From Trichoplax sp. H2 (taxonomy: Eukaryota; Placozoa; Uniplacotomia; Trichoplacea), in contig NOWV01000184.1 of the NCBI GenBank assembly GCA_003344405.1, positions 92,877 through 156,876 of the forward strand: 64,000 nucleotides of DNA. The letters are read 5' to 3'. Position numbers and translations under genes: made by a program. Positions 12,441 through 27,600 of the stretch are shown here, in pieces. The stretch's first letter is position 1; each line of letters opens with the position of its first letter. A model generated the notes under the pieces. The model ran no database searches. It had not been told where the DNA came from and was given only the letters and a program-made list of their open reading frames with translations.

Positions 12441-15400
12441 TACATATATTATTTATTATTAGTGATTATTTGCACTACACCTTGTTAAATTAGCCTACAG
12501 TTACCCTATTTGTCCATCTTCAGCTTTAACATATGTACCATGTGCATGTTCAACTGTGCAGTAGCAAATTAATGTTGTATTTATTATTCTTAATGTATTG
12601 CTTTAAATTCTGTTTCATTCGATATCCTTCTAAATAATCTTAGGAGAAAGCATAAGAAGTTAGCAGCTAACGATTTTGATATTTTAATTTGACAAAATTT
12701 TCGTTAATCTTTTGTATTTAATATCTGAAGAATAGGGATGTAGTTTGTTTTTGCCCATATACTACTCCCTTGTATAGGATGTGCCGTAGTTGAGTATGCC
12801 GAAAAAGAAGTATAAGTGAGAGATCATTCGTTTATAACAGTTTAATTCCATCTGTTTATGGATTATATATAATTACGCCGAACGTTGTATTTATTTCAAG
12901 ATTTCCGTATTGGGACTTAAGAGGGCGCCAGTAGGGTTTAATAACACTGATGTAATTATGTCCACCCCAGTTTTGCAAGTGAAAATTTCAGTGTATTGAC
13001 AATAAAATTTCAAGCCAATAATTCCAAATCGACCTCTAGATCAATTTACCATGCTCTATAGTGTAAGTATTAAAAGGCGATAATTAATATGAAGCGTAGG
13101 CAGGAGTGTACAATACGATAGCTTAATAGAGTAATTAAAATAATTGCCAAGCACATCTAATTGGTTAGAGGCAATATCATAAAGCGAATAATAACATAAC
13201 TGCTGTTTTGAAATCAAAATTAAGTCAATAATTTAAGAGACCTTAATATTAATAATATTATAATCCATATGTTACATTAAGTATAAAGTCAGTCTTTAAT
13301 GATATACATTAAAAGAGATGATCTTGCTACATTCAGAGAAACACCTTTTTATTTGAGTAACCTTTGATTTAATTGCTTCTGATACAACGCTTTGTGGGAT
13401 GAAACGATATGATGGATGAACAATACTTCAGATAATGATGCTTTTATTTTTGATAGAAAAATAAACATTGACTAATGGATTGAATAACATTGATGCTGGG
13501 TTAACCATAATAATCAATATACGTAGTAATGAACCGATGCTTAAACCTAACTTATACTGGCTTTGTGTTACTAACCCAGCATTTCATGTAAGGAATTATA
13601 GAAATAATTCAAAGCAAACATCTAACATAAATGTGAAGAATAGAGATACAATGTTTTTGCTTGTATAAATGAGAAGCCACAAACTCGGAATACAAATTGA
13701 TTTTATTGATGGAACTATTTAAAAATACTGTTCAGTGGCGTTTTGAACCCTTCACATCCAAATTCCTATTGACATTGTACTGTACTAAGCAACGCTTTAA
13801 TGAACGTTACAAATATTAATCATCTTTTCGCAAATTTAGACCGGTTTAATTCCTTAAAGTTAAGGCAAGATACAATAATTCCGATCGTATTATATTACCG
13901 TCAATTTAAATTTAATGAGTAGTAATTCTATCGATTTATAATTGCAAAATGATGTTCTAATAAGAAGCTCTATATGTATGAAAAAATTTAAGACGGTGTT
14001 TCTTCTCTAATTGCTGCAGCCTATTCCTCGACTAAAGAAGTTATGCATCTAATTGTTGATCTGTTAGTAACAATTAATAAATCTTATAAGACTGGATATA
14101 TACACTTCTTGATTATATACTTAATTACTGTTCATAGCCAAAATAAATGAGCATAAGCATATATGCTAGTGTACGTATTTTCAAGAAGCAGATCGCAGCT
14201 TTATCATTCTGCTGAAAAGGATCAACACCTCTATTATTTAACTATCTATAAATTGTCAATTGAATGATTAAAATGATCGATAATCAAAGCTTTCAAGCAA
14301 AAATTTCACTTTATCATAAATTTTTTATATACCTCAGAGCGTAAGGTGGTAGAAATAGATAAGTAAAAATTAGTAACAAAACCATTTGATTAGCAATACT
14401 ATGTTTGCATACTCCACTATTGCTTAGCATCTTCCAAGGCCTTAATTTGATGACATGTTTATCGTAAAATATACAGTATGAGCAATGATGTTTTACGTAA
14501 TGAGACACAGAACAAAACACTTATCAACTCTAGAATTTAGTAAATAGGAGGCAACGAAAGTGCTAATAAAATATTTTGATTATTAAAGTTACGAGGTTCT
14601 ATAGTTCAAATGTGATTTTGCTATCAACAGAATTCAACTATGGTGTCAGAAATGAAATATACTTCAGACCCTGCATTGAATAATTTGTTCTTTATATGTT
14701 GCCGCCTCTACATATATAGGTATATTTTTAGCAGGTTAGTATATTATAGCACTAAATCCAAATGCCAAACCATGAGGAGTTATGACTGTAATAGTCCCAT
14801 AAGCGTTGTAATTTAAGTCTGAAATACTCGTTTTTCTCAGTGATAACTATCTGACATCAAAACTATTTTAACCTAAAAAGTATATTTTCTCAATCTAGTG
14901 CTAGCGGCATTTATATCATTTTTTTATCCACCCTAAATAAAGATATCGATGCACCGCGTGCTATTTTCTATCGATATAAAGGTGCCGAAAGCCAATACAG
15001 GCATTTCACTGCCGTGCATAGCTACAGTATGTAACAACACCTACTTATATTTCATAAATTGAATGCTTACAGCTAACTTTCTAATGCACGAGTGAGACAG
15101 TATTATTTTCTTCACTTAGTGATTCTCAAAGTATCGCAAAATATTACACAACGCCTTTATCTTGTCTTCTATTGCCTCATCATTATAATTTATTATTATA
15201 TCATACCAGAAAGTTTGGCCGATACTACTAATCAAACGGTGTTGCTTACCATGTTTACGTTACTTAAAATTAGCTAATAATGATTGACTTTATACTTCAT
15301 TATAATTCTAATATGGTCCATTATCTTTTGATTAACTATTATTGAATATACAGTATAAGACGTTGATTAATTAACTTACTATCCCACACGACTGACTATG

Positions 15401-18058
15401 ATTATTGTTATTCCTGATCGTGTGCATGCTGGCGACTGATTACAGTAAGTGTTTAACATTTGTGCGTAGTAGTAGAAACTTATCCTAGCAAAGCACCCTA
15501 CCTACTGGTAAAGTTACCAAATTACGGGCCCCTTTTTCTTATTACTTTACATCGCACATTTTACAAAGTAAATCGAACGGCGGCAACATAATCTACGGTT
15601 ACAGTTGCTACTACTATCCTATCCAATACGTTACCTACTGGTAGCCAGAAATTAACTAGCAATAATTCGTTAAATTGCTATCGTACATGAACAATCTTTG
15701 AATGTTAGTATCGAATTAACCAAGCTATATGATTAATTTATTCGCCTTAAGATAGGATCAGTAGTAGATAGTGGATTAATCTTATGCCGTACTACTAATG
15801 CCAATTATTGCTAGTCTGCTATTTTTTTAATACTTAATATATTTCATATAATATTAGACGGAACTATGCTGTGCCATCGTAATAGTAAAGAGATGAAAGA
15901 TTGATCAATTTAATATGCTGAACCCTTGATGGATTTACCTTTACTAATGATATTCGTAGACACGCTGCCCTCGTTTTAATAAAGCATTATTTTTAATTTC
16001 AGGAGCAATCGTACGATTATAGATATCATAATTTGGTTTTCTTAGTTATTTCTAAGGTAATCAAAATATTTAATGCTTTAAGGATTCTCAAACTTTCGAG
16101 GATATACACGGCAAAAGTTTTTACTGGATAACGATATTTTAAATAATGATTTAATATCACCTTTCTATCATAGTCTAGAATATGGATCTGGTTATTGAAA
16201 AACTGATTCAAGAGCAGCGATAAAGTAGGCTAGACTGCAGCTTTGTCGGAATTATTCAAGGGATTCAATTAATGTAAAGGTAAGATCGTTATCATTATTA
16301 AAAACAATTTTCTATTGACGACAAAAAGGATGTACCATATATCAGCAGATTCAGATTTGCCACCTTTAAGATTCGAGGATTCTCAAAGCAAGCAGTGATT
16401 TGAATTCCCGTATTCTTGCTACTTAAGATAAAGGATAATTGCTAACAGTAACTCAAATCCTTCTTCTGAAAATACTAATTAAAAAGGGGCGGAGCTAATT
16501 AAGGATGGCAAACTGATGAGCAACAAGATTAAATGATTAAGTGATCTCCTGCTTGATTGTGTTTTATTATCACGCCTTCACAATGTTAATCTAACCGATT
16601 AAATTAGTCAGGAAACAACTCTTATTCAATTTGATATTCCCTGACCTAAAGAACTAATTCTGCTTAGATCTGATACCTACCTAAATCGTAGGGTTAAACA
16701 GGAATCAATTTGATGAGTTGATGCGAATTTTTCAACTTTGAATGACAGAATATCTCGCGTAGTGGAGTAAAGTAATCAAATTAACCGACAATTTTCCCAA
16801 CTAGATATTACGAATATGGTATAAACGGCATTTTTTACTTTGGCTAATGTAATAAAATATGTTTGGCATACATGAATGATAATTCAAAGTAGATCTGCAG
16901 CAATGTAAATGCTATTATAAAGAAATATTGTGGCATAAATAACTGGTAACATGTCTGGTTGGAATACTGTCAGACAGAGTTCATAGTAATTGGTATAAAG
17001 ATGGAAAGGGTTGCAAATATACGATGTTGCAGACTGTCTGTGAAATGATAATTTCATCAGAGGATGATACGTTGAAAGCAAGTGTAAAAGATATCAATAT
17101 ATGCTAACTATTAGCAGATCAAGCAATATGCCAAGGCCGAAATAAATATTTCGCCTAGATAAACATTAAAATGTAACGAATTAGAACCCTCAAATTGGTA
17201 ACATCTGCTTTGTTTCAAGACAAATGTTCGTAAACTACATGGGTGATATTGACTCTCTGATTGAAATTAGTAAGGGATTACTTTTTACCTAACAATAAGA
17301 TTAAGTTTTATGACTGATTATGAGAAACTCGAGAGACACTATGTATTACTTCAGCTTAGCCAAACTGAAAAGGTTTATTCGCTAATGCACAATATTATAC
17401 TCTACAAAAAATGTATTATTTTTCAGCCGTATGCATCAGTATTATCCAAATAGAATCTGTTTTGTTAAACCAAATTAGTTTACGATCAATTTCGGATAGA
17501 TCATTCTATAAGATATTTATTTATATTAATACAGTTACAAAAATGACTGTAATTTTTTTAAATTCAACATGAACATGTCTAAGCATACAGTATGCAATAA
17601 TATTGACTAAATATTTTGCAGGATTACATGTCTTTGATGATATAGGTTAACTTTTCCGTGTCATATATAATTACTCGACTTAAGAAATTTCCAGTCGGTA
17701 TTAAATTAGCTATTGGCTTCTTTAAAGTACTGTAACGATCCATATTCCCATCTAGGTTCAAAATAGAGAAATTTAACCAGATAACTATTGTAAAAAATGT
17801 CTGAACTAGTAATTCAAGAATTTAAATTAAACGACTACAGTTATTCGATAAAATAAAGTTGTAAATTTTGGATTAGTTGCGGCAGATAATTCTACTTAAT
17901 TTGCCATTTCTCACCGAAATAATTTTATAAAACTTCTTAATGTACATGAACATTCACAGAAATTACTTTAAATTTACCTTACGTAGAATGATTATATTAG
18001 CAACTTGCTGTGTAGAAATTTTTAGATAATTTAATATAAATTATTGCTAAAATTAAAT

Positions 18059-18103
18059 TAATGGATTGTACGTTCGTTCGAAAAACGAATACCAAATCCA
18101 TTA
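18059..18103. repeat. two-step hairpin (9-bp outer and 6-bp inner perfect stems)
   Basis: The outer arms are TAATGGATT (18059-18067) and AATCCATTA (18095-18103). The inner arms are TTCGTT (18073-18078) and AACGAA (18084-18089). The two stems are separated by a symmetric 5/5 internal loop and close on a 5-nt loop. This is more ordered than nearby AT palindromes. It could be a foldback fragment of a small mobile element or a structured transcript; nothing else supports either. Confidence 0.5.
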
Positions 18104-21100
18104 CTTAGGTATGATTTGCTTTACATATAATGCTACTAACGCAATCGTGATCTTTCTATTGGCCAGATACTGATCTATAACACTATTAGTATTCTATTCA
18201 TATAAACAAATCTGACGAGCATAATAATGCTGTAGCTTTTGAGCTATAACAGTTTCTTTCTAGAGTATGGCATGCAGTATCGTAATTCTTAATTTAAAGG
18301 AGCAACTATAGTCTATTTTGATACCTCTTTTACCCCTGCTATTCAAAGCAGAGGCATGATAAAATCTTCGAGTATAGGAAATCGAGTCGGCTACAATATT
18401 AAAGAATTTAGGCAATATTAGGTGATCAAAAGTAACTATAATCTCGTGACTTTATGAAAACATATTAACAAATTATATATGGCGATTACAACAATTCTAC
18501 TGATGAAAAATCCTAACATTAAGATATTTTGCTTTCTATTAAACGTAAATAGTTGCCAATTTTATATTAATTTGATTTCAAAGAACTATTTCAAAGCCTA
18601 TAACTTTTACAGCCTAATAATTGCAGATAATCCGCGCCCAATTAATAAGAGTTTAAGCGGTCATAATTTCAATTACCTCATTTATCATTATAATTACTAT
18701 AAGCATATTAACTACGCAATAAATTAAACGATATGAAATCTACAGACTATTCAGCTTACTACAATTAAGTTTAATCTTGATTATTTATTCCATGTTTTCA
18801 TCAATCTTATTTATATCAGAAAAGAATGATGGAAAATATTAGCTTTATGTAAAATTTGCTTGAAATTTAATCGATAAAAGATGGAATGAAAATATCGTTC
18901 ATATGCGATTAATATTTGATTAAATGATATAAAATAGAAATTGAACAATAATTATTTGGTTAAGGTATGCGTCAATGCATGATACGGATAAAATAAATTC
19001 TAAAGATATGTATAAAAACTAAGAAACGACTTTCTGGTAATTATATGAATATGTAGATGCACAACATGATCACTGTTATGACTATCGATAGCCAATTAGA
19101 ATAGAATGTGTACTATTTAATGACAATCATACATCCAAAGGTTAAAATAGCAATTTATGAATAGAATGTGGTAAAAAGAGTGAAAAGATTTTAAAGACTC
19201 GGGGTTATACCTCGTGTAATTTATTTTACATCAAGGTGCAAGGTGTAGAGTGCACGTAAATGACAAGAAGGTAGACGTAGATTTAATTCCCTTGATTGAC
19301 ATCTAAATCAAAGTCATCATTTTAAGATTTGCTTTTAAAATTTGCTCTAATCAAATACGATTAAATAAATTGTTTCAGCAATTAGCATTCCTTGATAATT
19401 TGTTATAAAATATAATATTTTACCGTATCTCATCTGATTCTCCAATTATCATCTATTTCTTCTTTTTTTAATTAATTATTCCAATGAGATAATCTAACTT
19501 TTGCATCGTTTCATAGATGCTATCGAATGAATCATCACTATGAGATTGATTAAATTAAAAACTCTGTCAATAAAATAGCTATAATGCAACACATGTTGTG
19601 GCATTCCATTAATGGATAATATTAACTTAGCAAAAGAAACTTGACCATAATACCTTACAAGGGTACTAATCATTTAAGTAAATAGAAATTTTCATCTTAT
19701 TAGATATTATAAAAACTACAACATTCAGGCTGATTAAAAAATCATTCCTCTTATCTATGTATAGTCTTTTAATATACTTCATAGATAAGCTATAACAGGA
19801 AGTAAAGCCTTCTCAATTAACCTTTCCTACTTCTATCATTGTCCAATCATGCCATTTTTCGCAGATCACACTATTTTATTATTGGATGATGTTTCAATCA
19901 TAAAATGTCATCTAAAACTCTGCTCCATTATTTCTATTTTATGTGTACAAAGGTGAATCATCACCATTGAGTAGCAGAATACAGGATATGATTTCTATTT
20001 ACATGTTATGTTACTTTTCATATCTACGTTTATCCCTGAATGGTTAGATAGTAACTGAAAGAGCGTGGGTGGAAATATTTAATGATGTGTCAATAAATTT
20101 CATCAATGCACCAGTATATAAAAGGCCATATAAACTCCATGTAAGCCAGCTAAGTTTAATATCCGTTTATATTAACTGCAAGGACAACTGGTTACTGATT
20201 TTGATAGTGCCGCTAATTTTTGGACTATCAAGAATAATCGATTATCGGCTTGATCAATACTAGATTCTGTCAAATAGATCGACAATTGAATGATTCAAGT
20301 ATTCTTATTTATTGAGCATCTTGGTTAGACATTTTCCTTCTTTCTATCTCCATCATCCATTTCTAGTTTCAATTAGCCATAAAGAGTCTTTTTTATTTGT
20401 AAAAAAGTAAGGCAGCAGCTACAAGGTAAGGACATGATAGATCATTTAACCTTGAAAAGTAACCCAGATGTGCACGATCAAAGGGAGCTATAAAATTATA
20501 TTTATAATCTTTTAACTTTATTCTCTATAATATTATCTAAAAACGGATGTATAAAATATCATAATGGATTACTTTTAACTTTCAGTGCATTGATATAATA
20601 TTTTTACCTTTATATTTACAATAGTACAGTTAAAACTTCGGTAATTATAATCATGAAGCATATTTGAATCGGTTTTTGATATACTATTTCTAAAATCGAT
20701 CACTTGGTCACAATTCAGATTTAAAATAAAGAGCAAATGTAGCAGATACAGCAATAAACATAGTTATGACTTGATAAATAGAGCTAAATCAAAACAATAA
20801 CATCATAATTGATCCTATAGCAAATACCAAAAAGTTTTTTGCATAACTACTATAGAAGATTTGTTGTTTTAAGTTTCAAAAAGGATTACTATACGAACGT
20901 TTCGAAGAGTACCAAGAGCGAATAAATAATTTTCCAATATCACGTTTAAAATGTAGTAACGCAATACAGTATCATAAACCGATCTCGCTATACAAGTTAG
21001 TGCGACTGTTCTATAATAAGAAGAAAGTTTAAATAGAATTCCATATCTTTCGATATAAAAACCAAACACTCAGTATTTATAATAGGTTATCATTTGTTAT

Positions 21101-24100
21101 GAAAATATGGTAGAATTGATAAATTGAATAGCCAGTATGATTATAGCAAAAGCTTTAGCACAGTCTACATGCTATAATTAATCCCAAAACTAGATTATTA
21201 TGATTCATGTATAGCCTTTAACTAAGAAAATGACACCTACTACTGTTGCAAGATTACGTTATTCGTACAAGTAAGAACATTGCGATTCAGTTCGGAAGCC
21301 TGAAGTTTATTGATAACCACTATATAAAATATATCACGTTTCGCTGATGAGATTTCGTTCTTTTCTGAAATGAAACAGTAAACATTATTGTATAATTAAT
21401 TCATGATTCTAAACCCATAAACCAAAGAACTTTTAATTCACTAGATTATCTCTTTAAATCGATAGATAATTTCCTGTTCGTGTTTCCTATTTCTAGATAT
21501 TTAACGTTAGTGATATCCAAGATTATACAATCACAATCCACTCCACATAACTGCTATTAGTTACGGTTAATTGATGTTTTTGCCACTAATAGATCATCGA
21601 TTGATGGTAAAGTTTGATATTTCGTCTAGCTGAGTGATAACATGAAACTGCTAAGCCATCATAGCCATGTAAATCTATAGCTAGACACGTATAAAGATTC
21701 TAAATCGATTGGTTATACTTATGATATTAGCAATAGTCACATTTAGTTTATAATTCCAAGTCAATGGATCAATAGAATTGGACATGAAATCCTATGTTAT
21801 TGATGAAGGCCTAATCAGCTTATATTTTAGATCTATTACATTTCGTAGCTCATTTTAGAAATTTTAGTGAATAACTTAGTCAAATTAGTTTGTAATCAAT
21901 AAAAATAAGACAAGAAATGAGTCATCTAGAGTTAACAGTCAACAACTACTGTAATACAGTGTTTAATTTCTTTATCCAGCTGCTATTTGGTCAGTAAGAG
22001 ACGACTACTTCCATAGTTGCATTGTTTTAAACCCGCTTAAAATGTAATTTTCGCTTTTTCCTGCCCCATTACATACAAGTTGTGTTATGCAGAATTATTT
22101 TATCTCATCTTTAAAGAGCTTCATAATCAATTTGAATTAAAAAACATCGGGTTCTTATGCACATTTCTAAAATATAACAACGAACACATGAAACAGTAAC
22201 GAAATAAGAGTTTATAAATCAAAAACAAATATTGCTAAAGAATTATCAAGTAATTTTCACTTTCATAAAGTGTGACAACCTTTTAACATCAGTAAAAGGA
22301 TTCAATCATAGCTTATTATAGATCTTACTATCCATCTTCAATCAAATAATTACTTTATAAACCATTAATCGCTATCATAATCATTTCTAAAATAATAATT
22401 AATGCAGAAAAGCCATCAAATAACGGATTAATTCTCTCAATTGCAGAAAAATCTACGTTCTCAAGCTCTAATAAAATGATTTTACAGCAATATTACAATT
22501 TTTAAGATCAAGATTGACTATCTTGCAGGCGTAATTTCCATTGAAAACAATAATAATGCTACTCTTATGCCATATCTTGTTTCAATTTTTATGACTTTTT
22601 AAATAACAAATAGATGAGCTTGATACTTTTAATTAGAAGTAGTATACCTTGCCTTACCCACATACTGAAATCAATTTCTAGCTAATACAGTAAATACTAC
22701 CGGCACTAAATAAAGATGCAAGTTAAAATTCATCTAGAAATTGGAAATTGAGTTTAATCTAAATACAGTATTAACGAACTTCTGATAATTTTACGGAAAT
22801 TTATTGATAAACTTTTATGTTAATCGAGTTTATAACTGAATTTAAAGGTATAGTGCCCATTTAACCATTTGATGAGTCATAATGTATTTCTTTATTAGCA
22901 AACTGAAAACTAAACCTGAAATAAAGCGGATATTGATAAATTCACGCTTTTATTCTTTACTTCACAGCGGCACTTACTATCCGACCAAAGCAATCAATCT
23001 CATCTATTACTTTAGAGAAATTAATTTTTTTATCTTTCTAAGAATTTAAAATTCTGTACCGAAATATTTTGATGCAAATATTTTGTCAAAATATACGTAA
23101 CTTAGGGCAGCTTCTATACTTGATCATGACTAACAAATCTTAACAATTGAAAGATCTTCTTTCTCTCATTTACCTAGTAGTCACTGATATAATATGATTA
23201 TTAACTTATTGTTGAGTTCGTCTATTCTACACAGACTTGTACGTTATTGAAATCTCTTATTATCTTAACGATATGTACAAATCTCCTTGTTCTGAATTTA
23301 TTACTTTTCTTATTACTATTGTTTTGAAAATGAAAAAACACGAAAAAATTATTACTTAAGCAATACCTTTAAGTTGATCTATTTTCTTAATTTTAATAGT
23401 TGTCCATCAGGATAAAATTTTTCTACATTGATATCATGTCAACAGCTGTTAGAAAATAGTTCGTATTATTTCGGCATCTCTTTATATCATTTATGTTGAT
23501 TTCAATCCTAAAGGACGATCAAATAATTAATATTGTTACAAATTTATGTTCTATAAATATTCTTGTTGTCAATCTTTGAGCCGCCCCCTCTTCCTCTCAA
23601 AATTAAATTTTTCTTAGCTTTATTATTCATGTATATCTTCATGTTTGATCTTAAGTAAGGCGTCTAGAAGGCTGCATGATAATAGTCGATATTTCATGCG
23701 GAGCATTTATTGTAATAACTGTTGCATAATCAACTATAGACATAAAAGAATGATAGACGATTTTAAAACATTAGTGATAATTCAGTTACGTACGAATGTC
23801 TAGCAAGGCGCCATCAACAATGTTTATCAACATAGTATTGTGTGAATAATACATTTTTTATTTCGTTGCAGTTATTTGCCTGGCTAAAATATTATTTTTC
23901 ATGTTAAATTAAATTATATATTGTTTATATTTCCGCCATGACTAAATGATTGATGTCATGCTAAATATCCCTTCTTATCAAGTACTGTCAATGACAACAT
24001 CCTTAAAAGGTCATGATCAGAATATATGTAGATACAATCTGCAATAGCAATTAATATTTAGTATCTGCTTTGTCTACTTGCTCAATCGTTTGATTTTTCC

Positions 24101-24637
24101 ATTCTTCAGATTTTTAAATTTTATCCCTTTACGATTGAATTCTATTTATGCCTATTTAACAAAATCATTTTAGCATTTTAGATCCTCGTAGTTCCTACTT
24201 TCAATTTTAGTTAATTCCATTTTAGTAATACATGTTTCTAATTTAGGATTTGGAACATTTTATATCACCACATCCATATTATATAAAAGGTTAATCTATA
24301 AAAAAACTTGCACATATATTCTTATATTGGTAATGTAGGAATATAATTTACTAGAAACAGACTTTTTCTTATTAAGATTGACATGATACATTTCAAGACA
24401 AAAATAACGCTCAAGATTCTACTTTAATAAACGCAAAGATTTGGTAGTAGCCATTCCATTTTCTAGCTGATTTAGACAGTATAAAGAACAGATATTTTAA
24501 TTACCACAATTGGAACCTAATCTGTTGAAAAAATATTCTAATTTACTAATATTATCGATTGTGATTTCTTTTTCCAATATTAAAGATTTTCCAACTTCGA
24601 CAGCCTCACCTTAGTAGACAACTTCTCTTAAGCCATT

Positions 24638-27600
24638 ATGAAAGGGGGAATTTCATATCTGATGGCTATTATACTTTTGGCTTGCTTAACGGCTACACTA
24701 GTGAAAATGACAGGTACAGTTATAGGATATATTACAACCATTTATCTTGCTTAAAACGAGCTTTAATTCAAAAATTGACTAATAACGAAAAATATGCATT
24801 TGGCGTATTAGAAATAGTTTTATATTTTTATTCAATAATTAATTGAATAATTTTTATTACTCATTTAAAATCGATCAGCGGGTCAAGGTATTATGGGTGA
24901 ATCTGTTAAATGTTCAAAAGAAGGGGAAATTATTAAGACGCTGATGGATAAAACCAGAAATCTGTGTATTATATGTGTCTGTAAAGTAGGTGATACAGTA
25001 GCTCCTGTAGATGTTGAACAGTAAACTGAACTTGTCAATGGACTATAAGAAATTCTAAAATATACTTAAGAGCAAAAAAACTTGGACAATCACTTTGTAT
25101 CTAGTTTAGGTCTCTCGATAAAGTTTTTATTCTTACTTAATTCTAAATTTGTATTTATAGAACAAAATTGCAGATTGCAGCAGTACTTGTCCTAAATTAC
25201 CAGACAGTTGTACTACTTACGAATATCGAAAAGACTCCTGTTGTCGAATTTGTAAAGGTAAAGGCAATTTTAATATTTATCGAATTGATAAGAATATCTA
25301 AGTAACATTAATAGAATTTTGTCATTTATTATCTTATCTTCCTTGCATAGTAGTATGATTACTAATCCTAAATGCAAAATTGGAAGCTACTTGTTTTATT
25401 ATCGAGTACGGTTACGTCGTGATTAAATTTGATTCATATCAATAACATCTTCTTGTTATTTTATATCAAGAACCTTTAGAATTCGATATTTTTAGTCCAT
25501 CATTCATTCAGTTGACGATTATCCTTGAATATTTACTGTATATAATCATAATTTCTGCACGTTGATTACCGTGTCCTTGTAACGGAGGTAATAAAACGTT
25601 TTCACATGCAGATATTACGTAACAGATCCTTACGACAATTCTTTTACTAATTTATCCTATTTGTGGTATACATATCTAAATATGCTTCTATCGAAATGAG
25701 ACTTGACTTCTTATTTATATTCTATTTGTAACCGTGATTAATTTTAACCGGATGTTACAATTTGTCCTTAATTGAAAATCCTTCAATTACATGATCTTAA
25801 TGATAAATGATTACAAGTATCATATCTCCAGGTCATTTTCTGTAATAATTACATTTCCTATTTGATTAAGAATACGTCAGATATTAGCCAACCATAACTA
25901 AATCATCAACCATAGGCCATACCAAAGACATAAAATCACATATAATGCTACTACCGTCAAACAATTTTATGATAAAAGGTAATCCCTTACTTACCATCAT
26001 GTCGGAAATAATCTTTATCTGCACCAAAAAATTTGCATTCCTTTTCAAAACCTGCATTAAATGCCTGTTTTGTCTTACCACATTAAATAAAAATTATTGG
26101 AGCATATTTAGGCATTGAATTGCTTCGAAAGATATGTCACAATTCCGAATGAATGCATTACTACTCTTAGACATATTAAGTAAACAAGGAATTAAATAAA
26201 TTCTCCCTTCAGAATTTATTCTTCAACTCATAATAACAACCGTTATTTTATAAGTAAAAACCATGATAGAACTGCTGTCATATTACCCTGCGTAGTTGCA
26301 GTAAATCTTATTTAATAAACTAGTTTATAGTCCTTACCTTTATATGAACTGAATAAAAATTTCCATGAACAGCCGCTAACAAACATTAGAACCAATTCAA
26401 ATTTTACTTTTGATAAAAATTGACTCATAAGAATATTATGCTTAGCTTACTACTATAGCACACTAAATATTTACATGCTGCGTCAGTATAACTTAAAGAA
26501 TATTGCTACAGATTTTCAAGCAAATTTTATCACTACTAATTACTATTCTAATTTTTTTCTTAATTCTCAATATGAATTTCTATCCTACCTAACTTCCTAG
26601 CATTCATAAAGATATTAGCATTAAATAGCTTTGAAAAGAGTACTGCATACGCGTATTTCCACTTTTTTATTATACCAGACTTGCATTTATTGTAATCTAT
26701 AATCTTGCGATACCAATTTCAATTCCTATATCCGTATTGTAAGTGAGCTACAATTTGAGGTATTCCATCATTTTCTTCAGGTTGCACATTTAAAAATCGC
26801 ATTTATAGTCACGACGAGAAATGGACTATTCAAGTCAAAGATGGTGAGAAAAGTTATTGGAAAAGATTAATATGCCAAGTAAGACTTCGATTTAGCCGAT
26901 AGTAACTGAATTTAATAATTTGCAGAGTAATCGGTATTCACCTAAGAATTTCTACTGAAGTATTCTTTTACTAAGGGCAAGATTAATGTATCGATTTCGT
27001 TAACTTGTGGATCACCCTAGTTACCATAAATTTTAGCCGCAAGATATGCAATATATTCATGTCTGTTTAAAAATTCAGATCTCATGTTGCAATACAAAAG
27101 ATACAGTCGTTAGAAAGTTAATACTAATATTATAGAGAAATTCTGCTACATTGACCATGGATTGATTAACGTATTTCACCCCTATTATGTCTATTTAAAA
27201 AACTTACTTCTTAATACATATGATCGGATTTGTAATATCTAGTACATAATCATTAATCATGGCCATAACTTTATACATCGGGTATACTTTCATTTTAATT
27301 GATACAGAATGGGTTAATAACCATGCACAAAATCGAATGCTTCGTGCCGTGTAAAAACCCTATCTATCTGGATAATCATGAATGTCCAATCTGTGAAAGT
27401 GAGTGACTTTAAATACGAGGGTATTAATTTGAAAGACAAGATGTGGATTCTAAATAGATATTTTTTTGCTTCTTATTATCTAAAAATAATCACTTCTACA
27501 TTGCTTAAGTATTACTCATCCTTGTGTATTAAGTAATTACATCTTGTGGACTTTTAAGACTTCGTTAAACTAGATCTTGATTCATACTTGAAATTTAAGA

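Larger units (their letters stand above)
9116..24637. other. 15.5-kb AT-rich stretch without a recognisable gene
   Basis: Between the divergent starts of the coiled-coil gene (minus) and the BMPER-like gene (plus) I found no exon with both good splice sites and recognisable protein sequence. The open frames here are short (61-82 codons), low in complexity and have no family resemblance. The stretch holds a two-copy tandem repeat (9805-10576) and two inverted repeats (12412-12440 and 18059-18103). It must contain both promoters. Species-specific genes or non-coding RNAs would escape this reading. Confidence 0.5.
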
